Assembly (NCBI RefSeq): GCF_000025265.1 | Contig: NC_013739.1 | Span: 1,488,001 to 1,552,000, forward strand | Reading direction: 5' to 3' | Source of the DNA: Conexibacter woesei DSM 14684 | GTDB lineage: Bacteria > Actinomycetota > Thermoleophilia > Solirubrobacterales > Solirubrobacteraceae | DNA length: 64,000 bases | Shown here: piece by piece, positions 49,690 to 57,845 of the stretch | How positions within the stretch are numbered: the first letter of the stretch is position 1 | Layout of the letters: every line of letters starts with the position of its first letter | Notes under the pieces: model-generated | What the model saw: only the letters and a program-made list of their open reading frames with translations | Database searches by the model: none | Told to the model about the DNA's origin: nothing | Made by a program: the position numbers and the translations under genes

Positions 49690-51063
49690 ATGCTGCTCGT
49701 CCTCGACGACGATCCGACCGGCAGCCAGACCGTCGCGGGCGTTCCGCTGCTGCTGCGCTTCGACGACGCGGACGTCGCGTGGGCGCTCGACGACGGCGGC
49801 GACGTCGTGTTCGCACTGACGAACTCGCGTGCGCTCCCGGAGCGCGACGCCGTCGCGCTGACGCGCAGCGTGACGCGCTCCGTCGCGAGCGCTGCGCTTG
49901 CGCGCGGCCGCGACGTGCGGGTGCTCAGCCGCGGCGACTCGACGCTGCGCGGGCACTTCCCGGCGGAGGTCGACGCGCTCGTCGCGGGGCTCGGCGACGT
50001 CGGGCACGATCCGCCCGACGCGATCCTGCTGTGCCCGGCGTACCCCGAGGCCGGTCGCGTCACGATCGACGGCGTCCACCTGCTGCGCGACGGCGACGGC
50101 CGGCTCGTGCCGGTCGCCGAGACCGAGTTCGCGCGCGACCCCGTCTTCGCGTACGGCGAGTCGGACCTCCGCGAGTGGGCGGCCCGGCGCTGCGGCATCT
50201 CGCCGTCCGAGGTCGGCCATGTCGCGCTCGGCGAGATCCGGGCGGGCGGAGCGGCGCGCGTGGCGGAGCTGCTGCGCGACGCGCGCGGCGGCCGCGTCGT
50301 CGCGCTCGACGCGGAGACGCGCGCGGACCTCGACGTGCTTGCCGCCGGCATCGTCGCCGCTGAGCGGGCGGGGCGGCGGTTCGTGTACCGCACGGCGCCG
50401 TCGTTCGTCGCGGCGCGCGCGGGCCGTGCGCCTGCGCCGCCGCTGCACACGCTGCCGGCGGCCGACGTCGCGGTACGGCCCGGGGGCGGCGGGCTGGTCG
50501 TCGTCGGCTCGCACACCGACCTGACGACGCGGCAGCTCGATGCGGCGGTCGCCGCGCACGGCTTGACCGTCGTCGAGCTGTCTGTCGCGGCGCTCGTCGA
50601 TCCCGGGCTGCGGGCCGCGGAGCTGATCCGCGTCGCGGAGGCGGCGCAGCGCGCGCTCGAACGCGGGGACGTCGCGCTCGCGACGAGTCGCGAGGTGGTC
50701 GTCGGCGGGAGCGCCGCTGAGAGTGCGGCGGTCAAGGGGCGGATCGCCGCGGCGCTCGTCGACGCCGTCGTCTCGATCGTCTCGGCATGCGTGCCGCGAT
50801 GGGTCGTCGCGAAGGGCGGGATCACCTCGCACGACGTCGCCGCCGCGGCGCTCGAAGCCGGGCGCGCCACGGTGCTCGGGCAGCTGTTTCCTGGGCAGGT
50901 GTCGGTGTGGCGATTGGAGGACGGCCCGTACGAGGGGCTTCCGTACGTCGTCTTCCCGGGCAACGTCGGTGGCGTCGAGACGCTCGCGGCGGCGCTCGCG
51001 CGACTTGGTGCAGGAGCACTCGAATCACACTCGGAAGTAATTGGTGAACCGGTTGACCTTTAA
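49690..51063 (+). CDS. Four-carbon acid sugar kinase family protein (DUF1537, OtnK-like)
   Basis: This 457-residue enzyme has the N-terminal DDDPTGSQT and SRGDSTLRGHFPAEV segments of the DUF1537 family and the C-terminal VVAKGGITSHDVAAAAL ... GQLFPGQVSVW ... PYVVFPGNVGG nucleotide-binding part. The family phosphorylates four-carbon acid sugars such as threonate, erythronate or 2-keto derivatives before aldol or decarboxylation steps. ATG 49690 begins MLLVLDDDPTG; upstream in-frame GTG codons at 49654 and 49672 are alternatives. It lies between the M24 peptidase and the class II aldolase. Which acid sugar is used cannot be told from sequence. Confidence 0.88.
   Translation: MLLVLDDDPTGSQTVAGVPLLLRFDDADVAWALDDGGDVVFALTNSRALPERDAVALTRSVTRSVASAALARGRDVRVLSRGDSTLRGHFPAEVDALVAGLGDVGHDPPDAILLCPAYPEAGRVTIDGVHLLRDGDGRLVPVAETEFARDPVFAYGESDLREWAARRCGISPSEVGHVALGEIRAGGAARVAELLRDARGGRVVALDAETRADLDVLAAGIVAAERAGRRFVYRTAPSFVAARAGRAPAPPLHTLPAADVAVRPGGGGLVVVGSHTDLTTRQLDAAVAAHGLTVVELSVAALVDPGLRAAELIRVAEAAQRALERGDVALATSREVVVGGSAAESAAVKGRIAAALVDAVVSIVSACVPRWVVAKGGITSHDVAAAALEAGRATVLGQLFPGQVSVWRLEDGPYEGLPYVVFPGNVGGVETLAAALARLGAGALESHSEVIGEPVDL
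51040..51058. promoter_or_regulatory. GntR operator upstream of the class II aldolase gene
   Basis: ATTGGTGAACCGGTTGACC is a close copy of the sites at 48456 and 59643. It overlaps the 3' end of the kinase gene and precedes the aldolase gene, so a second promoter probably lies here. Confidence 0.75.
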
Positions 51064-51109
51064 GGTAGGGTGTCCACATGGCAGACGATCTCGGCCTCGC
51101 GGAGCGCGC

Positions 51110-51991
51110 ATGACGCACGTCTGCGACACGCGCGCGCTGCGCACCGCACAGCAGGACGGCCGGGCGCTCGCGGCGTTCTCCGTCTACAACCTCGAACAGA
51201 CCCAGGCGGTCTGCGCGGCAGCCGAGGAGCTGCACGCGCCGATCCTCGTGCAGGCCGGCAGCAGCGCATTTCGCCATGCAGGCCGTGGACCGCTCGCTGC
51301 GCTTGCGATCGCGTGCGCGGAGTCAGCCCGTGCCGACGTCGGCGTCCACCTCGACCACGCGACCGACGTCGACGAGATCCGCGCGTGTCTCGCGGCCGGC
51401 TACGGGTCGGTCATGTACGACGGCTCGGCGCTCGCGCTCGACCGCAACATCGAGCGGACGCGCGAGGTCGTCGAGCTGGCGCACGCGCACGGCGCGTGGG
51501 TCGAGGGCGAGCTGGCCGGGATCGCGGGCGACGAGGACGCCAGCGGCGCAGGCCCGTCGGGTGCGCTGACCGACCCGGACGCGGCCGCGCGCTTCGTGCA
51601 CGGGACCGGCGTGGACGCGCTCGCGGTCGCGATCGGCAACGTCCACGGCATGCACGCAGGTCCGCCGGCGCTCGACTTCGACCGCCTCGCGGAGATCCGT
51701 GCGCGCGTCGACGTGCCGCTCGTGCTGCACGGCGCCTCGGGCCTGCCGGAGGACGCGCTGCGGACCGCGGTCTCGCTCGGCGTCGCGAAGGTGAACGTGA
51801 ACACCGAGCTGCGGCGTGCGTTCCGCGCGGGCCTCGAGCAGGCGCTTGCGGACGAGGACGATCTGACGAAGCACGGCGATGTGACGAAGAGCGACGATCT
51901 GACGAAGCTGCTCGCGCCTGCGCGAGACGCGGTCCGCGAGGTCGCGCTCAGATGGATCGCGCTGCTGTCGGGAACACGGGTGACGGCATGA
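51110..51991 (+). CDS. Class II ketose-bisphosphate aldolase (Fba/GatY-like)
   Basis: This 293-residue zinc aldolase has the HLDHA motif with catalytic Asp82 and zinc ligand His83. Further features are VEGELAGIAG, the GNVHGMH zinc/phosphate segment and VLHGASGLP. Members cleave fructose- or tagatose-1,6-bisphosphate-like sugars. ATG 51110 follows GGAG. Near the C-terminus three consecutive (D/H)-(D/G)-D-(L/V)-TK units appear, written by three near-identical TGACGAAG-containing segments, an insertion not expected in the family. The next gene overlaps by ATGA. Together with the DUF1537 kinase it may cleave a phosphorylated acid-sugar product. Confidence 0.88.
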   Translation: MTHVCDTRALRTAQQDGRALAAFSVYNLEQTQAVCAAAEELHAPILVQAGSSAFRHAGRGPLAALAIACAESARADVGVHLDHATDVDEIRACLAAGYGSVMYDGSALALDRNIERTREVVELAHAHGAWVEGELAGIAGDEDASGAGPSGALTDPDAAARFVHGTGVDALAVAIGNVHGMHAGPPALDFDRLAEIRARVDVPLVLHGASGLPEDALRTAVSLGVAKVNVNTELRRAFRAGLEQALADEDDLTKHGDVTKSDDLTKLLAPARDAVREVALRWIALLSGTRVTA

Positions 51992-52827
51992 GCGCTGAGA
52001 ACGGCGGGGCTGAGACGACGGTCGCGCGGCGCGCGTTCGCCGTGCGCCTGCGGTCGCGCGAGCAGCTCGCCGGGCTGATCGTGAAGATGCCGTGCGCTTC
52101 GCTGCTGGAGACCGCCGGCTACAGCGGCTTCGACTTCGCCGTGATCGACACCGAGCACGGCCCGGGCGACGGAGAGATGCTCGAGCACCACGTGCGCGCG
52201 GCCGACAGCGCCGGCCTGCCGGTGCTGGTGCGCGTCACCGGGTCGGCGGCCGGCGAGATCCTGCACGCCCTCGACGCCGGCGCTGCCGGCATCGTCGCGC
52301 CGCACGTCCGCGACGCGGCGGCGTGCGAGGCGGTCGTGCGCGCGGCGCACTACCCGCCGCGCGGGTCGCGCGGGCTCGCGACCAGCACGCGCGCCGGCTT
52401 CCACGGCACGACGAGCGTCGCCGCGCATCTGCGGGACGCGTCCGAGCGCACGGTCGTGATCGCGCAGCTCGAGCACGGCGACGCGGTCGAGCACGCCGCG
52501 AGCATCGCGGCGGTGCCCCAGCTCGACGCCGTCTTCATCGGCCCGTCGGACCTGTCGATCTCGCTCGGGCACCCCGGCGAGCGCGACCACCCGGCCGTGC
52601 GCGACGCGATCGAGCGCGCGAGCGCTGCGGTGCTCGGCGGCGGCGAGGCCGCGCTCTGCATGCTCGCCGACGACGAGCCGGCGGCGCGCGCGGCGCGTGC
52701 CGCCGGCGCGACGCTCGTCGTGTTCGCCGCGCCGCAGCTGATCGCGGCGCGGCTCAGAACCCTCGTCGCCGCCCTGAGAGCCTCCAGCCCGGAGGTCACC
52801 GAATCGACGCTGGAGGTGCGCGGATGA
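51988..52827 (+). CDS. HpcH/HpaI-type class II pyruvate aldolase
   Basis: This 279-residue metal-dependent aldolase cleaves 4-hydroxy-2-oxo acids to pyruvate and an aldehyde. The family signatures are FDFAVIDTEHGPGD (Glu of the active site), PVLVRVTG, GAAGIVAPHVRDA, and DAVFIGPSDLSISLG. It overlaps both neighbours by ATGA. Two unrelated aldolases in one operon imply either two cleavage steps or alternative substrates. It is probably cytoplasmic, hexameric as in the family, and co-transcribed with the SDR. Confidence 0.9.
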   Translation: MSAENGGAETTVARRAFAVRLRSREQLAGLIVKMPCASLLETAGYSGFDFAVIDTEHGPGDGEMLEHHVRAADSAGLPVLVRVTGSAAGEILHALDAGAAGIVAPHVRDAAACEAVVRAAHYPPRGSRGLATSTRAGFHGTTSVAAHLRDASERTVVIAQLEHGDAVEHAASIAAVPQLDAVFIGPSDLSISLGHPGERDHPAVRDAIERASAAVLGGGEAALCMLADDEPAARAARAAGATLVVFAAPQLIAARLRTLVAALRASSPEVTESTLEVRG

Positions 52828-53636
52828 GTCAGCAGGACGCAGTCGTGACTGGAGCGGGCGGCCGCTCGATCCTCGAGCGGATGCGGCTGGACGGCCGCCG
52901 CGCGATCGTCACCGGCGCCGGTCAGGGGATCGGCCGCGCGTTCGCGCACGCGCTCGGTGAGGCGGGCGCACGCGTCGCCGTCGTCGACCGTGACGGAGCG
53001 CGCGTCGAGGCGGTCGCCGCCGAGCTGGCGGCGAAGGGCGTCGAGGCCGTCGGGCTGACGTGCGACGTGACGGCCGGCGACGCTGCCGAGCGCTACGTCG
53101 CCGACGTCGTCGGCCGCTGGGGAGGATTGGAGATCGCCGTCCACAACGTCGGCGTGAACCGCAACTCGGCGGCGGAGGAGACGACTGCCGCCGAGTGGGA
53201 GGAAGTCTTCGCGCTCAACGCGCGCAGCGTCTTCGACGGGTGCCAGGCGGCCGGGCGCGTGATGCTCGGGAAGGGCTACGGGAAGATCGTCAACACGGCG
53301 TCGATGGCGTCGCTGATCGTTCCGCATCCGCAGAAGCAGGCGGCGTACAACGCGTCGAAGGCGGCTGTCGTCGGGCTCACGCGCACGCTCGCGGCCGAAT
53401 GGGCCGATCGCGGCGTGCGGGTCAACTGCATCTCGCCGGGAATCATCCGCACGGCGCTGATCGAGCAGTCCGACGAGCTGCGGCCGTTGATGGAGGAGTG
53501 GCTGACGCAGATCCCACAGGGGCGCCTCGGAGAGGTGACGGATCTGCAGGCGGCGATCGTCTACCTCGCGGGCGAGGGGTCGGACTACATGACGGGGCAC
53601 AACCTGGTGATCGAAGGTGGGCAGACGCTGTGGTAG
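52824..53636 (+). CDS. Short-chain dehydrogenase/reductase
   Basis: This 270-residue NAD(P)-dependent SDR has TGAGQGIG (30-37), NVGVNRNS and the YNASK active site (Tyr175, Lys179) with an upstream Ser in NTASMAS. VVDRDG after the second strand has Asp, which favours NAD. ATG 52824 overlaps the HpcH stop; a 20-residue extension precedes the Rossmann start. It oxidises or reduces a hydroxyl of the pathway substrate (polyol or acid sugar). The specific substrate is not recognisable. Confidence 0.9.
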   Translation: MSQQDAVVTGAGGRSILERMRLDGRRAIVTGAGQGIGRAFAHALGEAGARVAVVDRDGARVEAVAAELAAKGVEAVGLTCDVTAGDAAERYVADVVGRWGGLEIAVHNVGVNRNSAAEETTAAEWEEVFALNARSVFDGCQAAGRVMLGKGYGKIVNTASMASLIVPHPQKQAAYNASKAAVVGLTRTLAAEWADRGVRVNCISPGIIRTALIEQSDELRPLMEEWLTQIPQGRLGEVTDLQAAIVYLAGEGSDYMTGHNLVIEGGQTLW

Positions 53637-54934
53637 GACAAGTCAAGAGCCGAGCGCTCGCGATCCACGGAGGCGAGCCGGCGCACACCCTGCGTGCGCC
53701 GGCGTACCCGCGGTTCGACGACGAGGTGTTCGCGCGCATCCGCACGACCCTGCAGCACGGGCCGACGCAGGGCCTGAGCAAGGGCCACCCCGTCGTGCGC
53801 GAGCTGGAGGAGCGGGTCGCCGAGCTGCACGGCGTCCCGCACGGGCTCTGTACGAGCTCCGGGCATGGCGCGCTGCAGTCAGCGCTGATCGGCCTGGAGA
53901 TCACCGGCGGCGACGAGGTGATCACGTCGCCCTACTCGTGGGGCGCGTCGGTCTCGTGCATCCTGCACAACGGCGCGGTGCCGGCGTTCGCCGACGTCGA
54001 CCCCGCCACCGGCCTGCTTGCGCCGGAGGCGCTCGAGGCGGCCCTGACCGAGCGCACGCGCGCGCTCCTCGTCACCCACCTCTACGGTCAGCCGGCCGAC
54101 ATGACGGCGATCATGGCGTTCGCCGAGCGCCACGACCTGCTCGTGGTCGAGGACGGCAGCCAGGCGCACGGCGCGCGCCACCGCGGACGGCGGGTCGGCT
54201 CGTTCGGCCACGCGTCCGGCTTCTCGACCAACGGCGTCAAGCCGCTCGCGACGACCGAGGGCGGCTACATGGTCACGCGCGTCGCCGACTGCTATTGGAA
54301 GGCGACGATCAGCGGTCAGCACGCCGGTCGCGGCGAGCTGATCGGCCGCGCGAGCGAGCCGGGCTTCCCGGACGAGCTGCGGCGCGGGATCGACTCGCTC
54401 GTCTACACCTATCGGCCGAACCTCGTGACCGCGTTGCTGACGCTCGCGCGGCTCCCGCAGCTCGACGCCGAGAACGCCGAGCGGCGGCGCAACGCCGAGC
54501 GGCTGCGCGAGCTGCTGGCCGGGATCGACTACCTCTCGATGCCGGAGTACGGCGCCGACGACGAGCCCGTCTTCCACATGGTCACGCTCAACTTCGACGC
54601 GGCGGCCGCCGGGGTGACGCGCGACGCGTACCTTGCGGCGTTGAACGCCGAGGGCGTGCCGGCCGTCGGCTACGTCGAGCGTGGGCTCCACCGCTCGCCG
54701 CGGCTGAGCCCCGACTGGGACGGCCCGCGCGTGATGTGGACCGAGGCGATCCGGCGGTCCGGGGTCGACCCGACGCGGCTGGAGCTGCCGGGCTGCGAGG
54801 CGAAGGTCGCCGCCTCGATCGAGCTGCCGTGGAACTACCTCGGCGTCGACGACGAGTTCGTCGCGAGCGTCGCGGGAGCGTTCGGCAAGCTCGACGCCAA
54901 CCTCGCCGAGCTGCGCGCCGGCGCCGGCGCGTGA
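53630..54934 (+). CDS. DegT/DnrJ/EryC1/StrS family PLP aminotransferase
   Basis: This 434-residue protein belongs to the sugar aminotransferase superfamily. Features are the GGEPA N-terminus, LHGVPHGLCTSSGHGALQSALIG, the PLP Asp in VVEDGSQAHGA, and the candidate PLP Lys in FSTNGVKPLATTEGGYMVT. GTG 53630 overlaps the SDR stop. Members transaminate keto sugars or inososes; in this catabolic context it may work in the amine-removing direction, or the substrate itself is an amino sugar or cyclitol. The link to amide-cleaving enzymes (M24 peptidase, amidohydrolase) fits an amino compound, as inference. Confidence 0.87.
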   Translation: MVGQVKSRALAIHGGEPAHTLRAPAYPRFDDEVFARIRTTLQHGPTQGLSKGHPVVRELEERVAELHGVPHGLCTSSGHGALQSALIGLEITGGDEVITSPYSWGASVSCILHNGAVPAFADVDPATGLLAPEALEAALTERTRALLVTHLYGQPADMTAIMAFAERHDLLVVEDGSQAHGARHRGRRVGSFGHASGFSTNGVKPLATTEGGYMVTRVADCYWKATISGQHAGRGELIGRASEPGFPDELRRGIDSLVYTYRPNLVTALLTLARLPQLDAENAERRRNAERLRELLAGIDYLSMPEYGADDEPVFHMVTLNFDAAAAGVTRDAYLAALNAEGVPAVGYVERGLHRSPRLSPDWDGPRVMWTEAIRRSGVDPTRLELPGCEAKVAASIELPWNYLGVDDEFVASVAGAFGKLDANLAELRAGAGA

Positions 54935-54948
54935 GGAGGGACCGTCGC

Positions 54949-56070
54949 ATGCCTGAACCAGCGACTGAAGCGCCGTCGGCCCAGGCGCCCCGGCTGGGTG
55001 CCAGAGAGCCGCGCTCGGCGCTGAGCCTCGCGCTCGGCGCCGTGCGCGCCGGCCCGCTCTTCATCCTGCTCGTCGTCGCGGTCGCGATGGCGATCCTCGC
55101 GCCGTACTTCCTGACGGAGCGCAACCTCCAGAACCTCGGCGCGCAGACGTCGATCATCGCGGCGCTCGCGGTCGGTCAGCTGCTCGTGATCGTCGTGCGC
55201 GGCATCGACATCTCGGTCGGCGCGACGGTCGCGCTGACCGGCGTGCTCGGCGCCGAGATCGCTACGACGAGCTGGGGCTCGTCGAGCTTCGTCGTGGTCG
55301 TCGCGATGCTGCTCGTCGGCCTCGCGGTCGGCACCGCGAACGCGTTCCTGATCGTCAAGGGGCGGCTGCTGCAACCGCTGATCGTGACCGTCGCGACGCT
55401 CGGCATCGTGCGCGGGATCGCGCTCGTCGTCTCCGACGGCGTGACCGTCAACGGCATGCCCGGCGCCGTCGTCTCGCTCGGGAACGGCTTCGTCGGGCCG
55501 CTGCCCGCCTCGGTCGTGCTCGTCGGCGCGGTCGCGCTCGTCGTCTACGTGCTGATGTCGCGGACGCAGTGGGGCCGCTGGTTCTACGCGGTCGGCGGCA
55601 ACCCGGAAGGGGCCGACCGGCTCGGCGTCCCGTCGAAGCGCGTCGTGATGTCGGCGTACATGGTCTGCGGCGTCACCGCCGCGATCGCCGGGCTGATCGT
55701 CGCCGGCCGCACGAACGCGGGCAGCCCGAGCGCCGGCACGCTGATGGAGCTCGACGCGATCACCGCCGTCGTGATCGGCGGGGCGAGCCTCGCGGGCGGC
55801 CGCGGGACGGTCGGCAACGTGCTGGCCGGCGCGTTGATCCTCGGGATCATCCGCAACGGGCTCGACCTGCAGGACGTCAACCCGTTCTGGCAGAACGTCG
55901 CGATCGGCTGCATCGTGCTGATCGCGCTCGAGCTCGACGTCGTGCGGCGCGCGCTGGAGGACCGGCTGCGTGTGCGCAGCAGTGCGAGCGCACGCGGGCG
56001 CGAGCGCAGGCAGAGACCCGAGCGGGAGGACGCCCCGAGGGTCGGCGACGCGATGGGAGTGGGACGATGA
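54949..56070 (+). CDS. ABC transporter permease, sugar type (RbsC-like)
   Basis: This 373-residue polytopic permease has about 8-10 transmembrane segments and family signatures GIDISVGATVALTGV, GNPEGADRLGV and DAITAVVIGGASLAGGRGTVGNVLAGAL. It imports a carbohydrate with the single-NBD ATPase and lipoprotein encoded downstream. GAGGAGGG precedes ATG 54949. The basic C-terminal tail (ARGRERRQRPERED) is longer than usual. The ATPase gene overlaps by ATGA. Confidence 0.93.
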   Translation: MPEPATEAPSAQAPRLGAREPRSALSLALGAVRAGPLFILLVVAVAMAILAPYFLTERNLQNLGAQTSIIAALAVGQLLVIVVRGIDISVGATVALTGVLGAEIATTSWGSSSFVVVVAMLLVGLAVGTANAFLIVKGRLLQPLIVTVATLGIVRGIALVVSDGVTVNGMPGAVVSLGNGFVGPLPASVVLVGAVALVVYVLMSRTQWGRWFYAVGGNPEGADRLGVPSKRVVMSAYMVCGVTAAIAGLIVAGRTNAGSPSAGTLMELDAITAVVIGGASLAGGRGTVGNVLAGALILGIIRNGLDLQDVNPFWQNVAIGCIVLIALELDVVRRALEDRLRVRSSASARGRERRQRPEREDAPRVGDAMGVGR

Positions 56071-56819
56071 GCGCACCTGCGCTGGAGATCCGGGAGGCGT
56101 ACAAGAGCTTCGGCGCCGTGCAGGCGCTGAACGGCGCGAGCCTGTCGGTCGAGGCCGGCGAGGTCGTCGCGCTGCTCGGCGACAACGGCGCCGGAAAGTC
56201 GACGCTGATCAAGGCGATGACCGGCGTGCACCGGCTCGACGAGGGCGAGGTGCTGGTCGGCGGCGAGCCGGTGACGCTGCGCTCGCCCGCCGACAGCCGG
56301 CGGCTCGGGATCGAGACCGTGTACCAGGATCTCGCCGTCTTCGACAACCTCGACGCGCGGGCGAACTTCTTCGTCGGCCGCGAGCGGACCGCACCCGGCT
56401 GGCTGGGTCGGCTCGGCTTCCTGCGCGAGCGTGCGATGACGCGCGAGTGGCAGGAGCACGTCGACGACCTGCAGGTCGTGATCCCCGACCCGGAGCAGCC
56501 GCTCGGGGTGATGTCGGGCGGTCAGCGGCAGGCGATCGCGGTCGCGCGGTCGGCGGCGTTCGCGAACCGCGTGCTGATCCTCGACGAGCCGACCGCGGCG
56601 CTCGGCGTGCGCGAGTCGCGTCAAGTGCTCGACCTCGTCAAGCGGCTGCCGAGACGCGGGATCGCGGTGGTGCTGATCTCGCACAACCTGGAGCACGTGA
56701 TGGAGGTCGCGCACCGAGCGATCGTGCTGCGGCGCGGTCGCAACGTCGGCGAGGAGCGACCGACCGCGGAGAACCACGAGCGGATCGTCTCGCTGATCGT
56801 CGGAGCGCAGTACGGGTAG
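56067..56819 (+). CDS. ABC transporter ATP-binding protein, sugar type
   Basis: This 250-residue ATPase has Walker A GDNGAGKST, signature VMSGGQRQA, Walker B VLILDEPTAALG and the H-loop LISHN. It carries only one nucleotide-binding domain, unlike the double-domain RbsA type, and so resembles the FrcA-like subgroup, presumably acting as a homodimer. It couples ATP hydrolysis to import through the permease just upstream. A hairpin follows its stop. Confidence 0.93.
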   Translation: MSAPALEIREAYKSFGAVQALNGASLSVEAGEVVALLGDNGAGKSTLIKAMTGVHRLDEGEVLVGGEPVTLRSPADSRRLGIETVYQDLAVFDNLDARANFFVGRERTAPGWLGRLGFLRERAMTREWQEHVDDLQVVIPDPEQPLGVMSGGQRQAIAVARSAAFANRVLILDEPTAALGVRESRQVLDLVKRLPRRGIAVVLISHNLEHVMEVAHRAIVLRRGRNVGEERPTAENHERIVSLIVGAQYG

Positions 56820-56821
56820 GC

Positions 56822-56844
56822 GCCGGGCGCCTCTGGCGCCCGGC
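56822..56844 (+). terminator. Intercistronic hairpin before the binding-protein gene
   Basis: A perfect 10-bp stem (56822-56831 with 56835-56844) with a 3-nt loop lies 3 bp after the ATPase stop. Such hairpins often protect or attenuate transcripts to set a higher binding-protein level. Confidence 0.6.
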
Positions 56845-56873
56845 TTCGTCAGATCGGATGGAGGAGAGTGCAG

Positions 56874-57842
56874 ATGAGGGCTACGGCTTTGCTCGCGACG
56901 GTCGTCGCGGCGGCGGTGACGCTGCTCGCCGGCTGTGGAAGCGACAGCGACGGAGGATCCGGCAGCACCAGCGGCGGAGGCGGAGGCGACGACGTGCGTG
57001 TCTACGTCCTGCTGCCTTCGCTGGAGTCGGATTCGTATGTGCAGGAGAGCAGAGGCGCCGAGGAGGCGGCGAAGCAGATCGACGGCGCCGAGGTGAAGGT
57101 CGACGCGGGCGCCTCACGCGGCGAGGCGACGAACCTGATCGCGAAGATCGACTCGGCGGTGACGAAGGGCTACGACGTGATCGCGGTCAATCCCGGCGCG
57201 GTCGGCGCGGAGCTGGCGCCGGCGCTCTCTCGCGCGATTGCCGCGGACGTGGACGTCGTCGCGTTCGACCAGAACGTGCCGGATCTCGACGACCTCTCGG
57301 CGTACGTCGGCTACGACGGGTACCAGGCCGGGCTGTTGCGCGGTAGATATCTGACGAAGGCACTGCCGGACGGCGGCGCGGTCGGCATGATCGACTGCTT
57401 CAAGGAGAACCCGCTGACCGCCGCGATCAACAGAGGCCAGCTCGCCGGGATGGAGGGATCGAGACTGAGAGTGGTCTCCGAGTTGGAGGCGCAGTGCGAT
57501 CCGGCGAAGGCGCGCACGGCGGCCGAGAACATGCTGACCGCGCACCCGGAGATGAGAGGCCTGCTGGCGGGCACCGACATCGCCGCGATGGCGGCGCTGC
57601 CGGTCGTCGAGTCGTTCGGCAAGCCGCTCGTCGTCGTCGGCGGCGACGGCCAGCAGGACGCGCTGAGAGTGATCGCCGAGGGCGGCGGGATCCAGGCGAC
57701 GACGCTGTTCCCGTTCGCGGAGCTGGGCGCCGAGGCGGTGCGGACGGCGGTCGCCGTCGGCCGCGGCGAGCAGGTCGACGCCGAGGTGATGGTCGAGCCG
57801 ACGCTGATCGACAGAGCGAACGTGGAGAAGTTCCTCGGCTGA
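56874..57842 (+). CDS. Periplasmic-type sugar-binding lipoprotein (RbsB family)
   Basis: This 322-residue protein has a lipoprotein signal (ALLATVVAAAVTLLAGCGSD, lipobox LAGC), a Gly/Ser-rich spacer and a type 1 periplasmic-binding fold (VRVYVLLPSLESDSYVQESRGAEEAAKQ ... GYDVIAVNPGAVGAELAPALSRAIAADVDVVAFDQNVPD). It captures the sugar-like substrate at the cell surface for the adjacent ABC importer. ATG 56874 follows GGAGGAG by about 9 nt; a GTG two codons earlier is the alternative. Confidence 0.93.
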   Translation: MRATALLATVVAAAVTLLAGCGSDSDGGSGSTSGGGGGDDVRVYVLLPSLESDSYVQESRGAEEAAKQIDGAEVKVDAGASRGEATNLIAKIDSAVTKGYDVIAVNPGAVGAELAPALSRAIAADVDVVAFDQNVPDLDDLSAYVGYDGYQAGLLRGRYLTKALPDGGAVGMIDCFKENPLTAAINRGQLAGMEGSRLRVVSELEAQCDPAKARTAAENMLTAHPEMRGLLAGTDIAAMAALPVVESFGKPLVVVGGDGQQDALRVIAEGGGIQATTLFPFAELGAEAVRTAVAVGRGEQVDAEVMVEPTLIDRANVEKFLG

Positions 57843-57845
57843 GCG

